Assembly (NCBI RefSeq): GCF_963675165.1
Contig: NC_087390.1
Location: forward strand, 1,879,501-1,943,500
Source: Halichondria panicea
Lineage: Eukaryota; Porifera; Demospongiae; Suberitida; Halichondriidae
Direction: 5' to 3'
DNA: 64,000 nucleotides
The notes under the pieces are model-generated. The model was not told the origin of the DNA. It was given only the letters and a program-made list of their open reading frames with translations, and made no database searches. Below, one piece after another: positions 61,317 to 64,000 of the stretch (position 1 is the first letter of the stretch; the number at the start of each line of letters is the position of its first letter). Made by a program: the position numbers and the translations under genes.

Positions 61317-61361
61317 CGGAATTTTTATGACTATTTTGAGAAAACAATCGACTCTGTTTGA
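61317..61361 (+). pseudogene. Remnant of the last exon of an RTK A-like gene
   Basis: The sequence encodes YDYFEKTIDSV followed by TGA, matching the RTK A C terminus DDYFEKTIESI at 52609-52644. The 3' flank also matches that of RTK A (TTTTTACTTGTGCGAACCTT). No upstream kinase exon is present. This marks one end of a duplicated block that continues into RTK C. Confidence 0.8.
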
Positions 61362-61529
61362 TAATTTTTATATGTAGTTTTTATACTTGTGCGAACCTTC
61401 CACATTCATAATAATTATTACAGTGTTCTAATAATGCTATTAATACTCAGTTAGCATGTTGTAGCTATATATATGAGTATTGTATCCCTTCAAGTCAAAA
61501 AAATAAAGATGATTGAGCGAGAATAAAAT

Positions 61530-61715
<186 letters not shown>

Positions 61716-61731
61716 ATACAGTCAGGTCTAT

Positions 61732-63306
61732 CTATAGATGTCCACTGTTTGTAAATAGCGATGGCTGCTCACTCTCTGGTATGGCAGTCAATGAAGCGAA
61801 ACTCGGGAGTGGTGGTCTCTTGTTGACTACGTTGAAGAGTTCCATGGCGATAATCTTAGTAAATGACGGCCTCTCATCCACCTCCAACTGGTGACAGTCA
61901 GATACAAGCTCCCACAGATCACCAGGGGAACCCGGAGGTCTGAACATAAATTAAGAGTTAATAGTCTATTAGTAAATTGCTCACTGTATGAGATAATATT
62001 ATAACTAAACAAACATTTCAAAAATAAAAACATCAACTGATAAGAATGACCTATATACAGCTAAGGAGGGAACGGCAGGGGCGATATAAAAATTGTTCCG
62101 ATGGCTACTACAAAGCTAGAGACTGGGCATCAGTGCATGGAAAAAACTTAGTAACAGCACTATACACTAGCTATATACCTGGTGTGTTGAAGATGTCCAT
62201 TCTGTGCTGCATCAACGATATCTTGAGTACTCATATCAGGCAAAGCTTGTTGCCCAAACGTTAGAATCTCCCAAATCATAACGCCATAAGCCCTGTAAAA
62301 AAATTATATTGCAATACTTCAAGAGGACATAATTATAGCTGAGTCTGTACTAAAGATGCTCCATGTTTTACGTGAAACCCACTTACTAGTTAATAATTAG
62401 TTACACTCACCAGACGTCAGAGGCTGAAGAGAACTTTCCGAGGAGCAGACTCTCGGGAGCCATCCACCTCACAGGTAACACGGCACTGCCAGCTACTCTG
62501 TAGTAGTCCTTGTTGTTCACTCCTCGTGCCAGACCAAAGTCAGCTATCTTGATCTGGAGTCCAGAACCAACTAGAAGGGGGAGAAAACACTTTATTCTGA
62601 AACTGTTTCTTGTAGTCATCAAGCTAAATCTCCTAATGCATACGCACATAATAATATAGTTTCCATGGCAACTTTCACGCTTTGGTCCGTCCTATAATCC
62701 AACCAATTACAGTAACTCACCTAGACAATTTCTCGCTGCCACATCTCTGTGCACATACTTGTGCTGGGACAGAAACTCTAGACCATGAGCAACCTGCAAC
62801 CAAGGAAACACGATATGTATAGTCAGTCAAAACTACACCATGCACACTCATACGTATAAACTAATTATGTTCTGGACAGCAAAAAATACTTATTTTAGAA
62901 ACTGTCCGGGTATAATTAGAACAGATTTGTATAGAGCATGCGATTAAGTGTCCGGAATTATTAGAACAAGCAAGCACCTGCATGCGAGCTAGTAGAACAG
63001 TGTGCGACTGAATAGTTGCACTAGCTATCTAAAACTAGCTATACTCCAACTGAAGCACTCCAAGTTAGTTGCCGTCTATGAACGTAACTCAACTTTCAAG
63101 GTATTGTCCGGATATTTAGTAATAGTAAAGCACCGGATTGTCCGTTGTATTAGAACAACAAAAATTCCCCAGAAGAGTGTCCGGGGTAATTAGAAGTGTC
63201 CGATAAATTAGCGGTAATACATTACATGCAGTTGTTCATACTCACATCATAGGCAAAGGTGTAGAAATGCAGCTTCTTCAGGGGTGAGGGCTTGTTGGGA
63301 CCAGGT
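61732..63306 (-). CDS. Receptor tyrosine kinase C, partial, 3' kinase exons
   Basis: Five exons in transcript order match the last five of RTK B with identical lengths: 63306-63246, 62793-62721, 62570-62411, 62292-62179 and 61939-61732. They encode the lower kinase lobe, with [21 protein letters not shown] and a tail ending in NSGHL. The introns are also similar to those of RTK B, including the intron running off the right edge, so the 5' part should lie beyond 64000. No stops or shifts are seen in these exons. The locus is a recent tandem copy of the RTK B 3' half and may be a full gene or a fragment. Confidence 0.85.
62868..63215. mobile_element. Intron insertion with repeated TGTCCGG..ATTAGAA motifs
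   Basis: The RTK C intron here is 452 bp, against 97 bp in RTK B. The extra sequence carries five or six copies of a motif of the form TGTCCGGnnTnATTAGAAC at irregular spacing near both ends. This resembles transposase-binding subterminal repeats of non-autonomous DNA elements. No inverted terminal repeat could be fixed. Confidence 0.5.
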
Positions 63307-63734
63307 CTGTATGAAGGGTAAACAGGCAAGTATATATACATGTACTACACTATTACAGAGCTAGAGAGCTGTCTATTGTGGTCACAGTCTCCATAATTAT
63401 AGCACGTGTTTCAACCTGTTTTATATAGCAGGCCACCTTTATTACATGTACAGCTACTGTTGGTCTGCCTATAAGGGTGGCTGCAATTTGATCACAGTTT
63501 TCATGCACTCCGTATTCAAATTTAAGCCAGAGCACATAATTTATTACACCGGGGGAGGTTTGCAGTTGAATATCTTCTATCTTTAGTATCAGTAATCCAA
63601 TTTCTGAATGGTAGGAACCTTTCAAAGGATGTGTTTCAATTAAAATTTTTGTTGGGGCCATAATTTGTCATTTTGGCCATGGTATATTTGGCTGAATTTG
63701 GTAAAATCGATACAAGAGACTTTGTATAGATCTA

Positions 63735-63940
63735 CTTTTGGCATCCTTTTTAGCATAAATCATGGTCGATCATTTCCCACTCTTCAAGTTTCCCTGCGAT
63801 TATACCACTTGATGATACAGATGCAGCGAAGTTATGATAATTATCTGTGAGTGTGTATTAGCAATAGCTATAGTATAGCTTTATGTTATGTAGCTTTGAC
63901 ACACTGGGGCGGGGCATCAGCACTCACGGTGCTTCTGTTA
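63735..63940. repeat. Partial copy of the 11011-11605 dispersed repeat
   Basis: It shares ATCATGGTCGATCATT, the TTATGTTATGTAGCTTTG block and the final GGCATCAGCAC..CGGTGCTT motif with the last 200 bp of the first copy. It lies in the RTK C intron at the right edge. Confidence 0.7.
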
Positions 63941-64000
63941 CCTCTATATATAGCTACCACACTGATACAGGTAAGTGTTATGGAGTGCTGTGAAATTGAT

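Overview
The window looks like animal nuclear DNA, most probably from a demosponge. Nearly every gene is split into short exons with GT-AG introns. The gene content is metazoan: a USP40-type deubiquitinase, an IGF2BP/IMP RNA-binding protein, TRAF proteins, and receptor tyrosine kinases with an ALK/LTK-like glycine-rich ectodomain. Dense RTK and TRAF paralogues fit a sponge such as Amphimedon; the species is inferred, not shown. The exon models were read by hand from splice sites, frame continuity and protein similarity. The coding lengths of the four multi-exon genes read end to end or nearly so (USP40, IGF2BP, RTK A, RTK B) all come out divisible by three.

Region 1 (1-27.3 kb, plus strand) is dominated by a complete 35-exon USP40-like gene (5264-27276, about 1289 aa). 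Upstream lies a partial tandem copy of its exons 24-31 (181-4216), with a shifted frame near its end. Intron 29 of the full gene holds two antisense, intronless TRAF-like genes (19458-20909 and 21800-23179). The partial copy holds one TRAF gene (2293-3670), which is frameshifted and mosaic. Intron 15 holds a nested same-strand single-exon POT/SLC15-like transporter, broken by a 7-bp tandem duplication, together with a fold-back minisatellite element and a pogo/Tigger-like MITE.

Region 2 (27.3-44.8 kb) is a 15-exon minus-strand IGF2BP-like gene, convergent with USP40. It has an N-terminal RRM, a degenerate second RRM, two KH domains and a low-complexity tail of about 425 residues where vertebrate homologues have KH3-KH4. 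Its long introns hold small MITEs and a G-rich minisatellite next to a splice acceptor.

Region 3 (47.1-64 kb) is a receptor tyrosine kinase cluster. RTK A (plus, 1074 aa) and RTK B (minus, 1048 aa) are convergent and share exon number and almost all intron phases. RTK C (minus, running off the right edge) belongs to a second copy of the RTK A/RTK B 3' junction, which still carries a scrap of RTK A's last exon. The A/C copy region also contains a (CA)89 microsatellite and an intron insertion with repeated subterminal-type motifs.

I found no RNA genes, no CRISPR array and no prokaryotic operon. The most notable structures are the duplicated USP40/TRAF nest, the fold-back element, the unusual IGF2BP architecture and the RTK segmental duplication.
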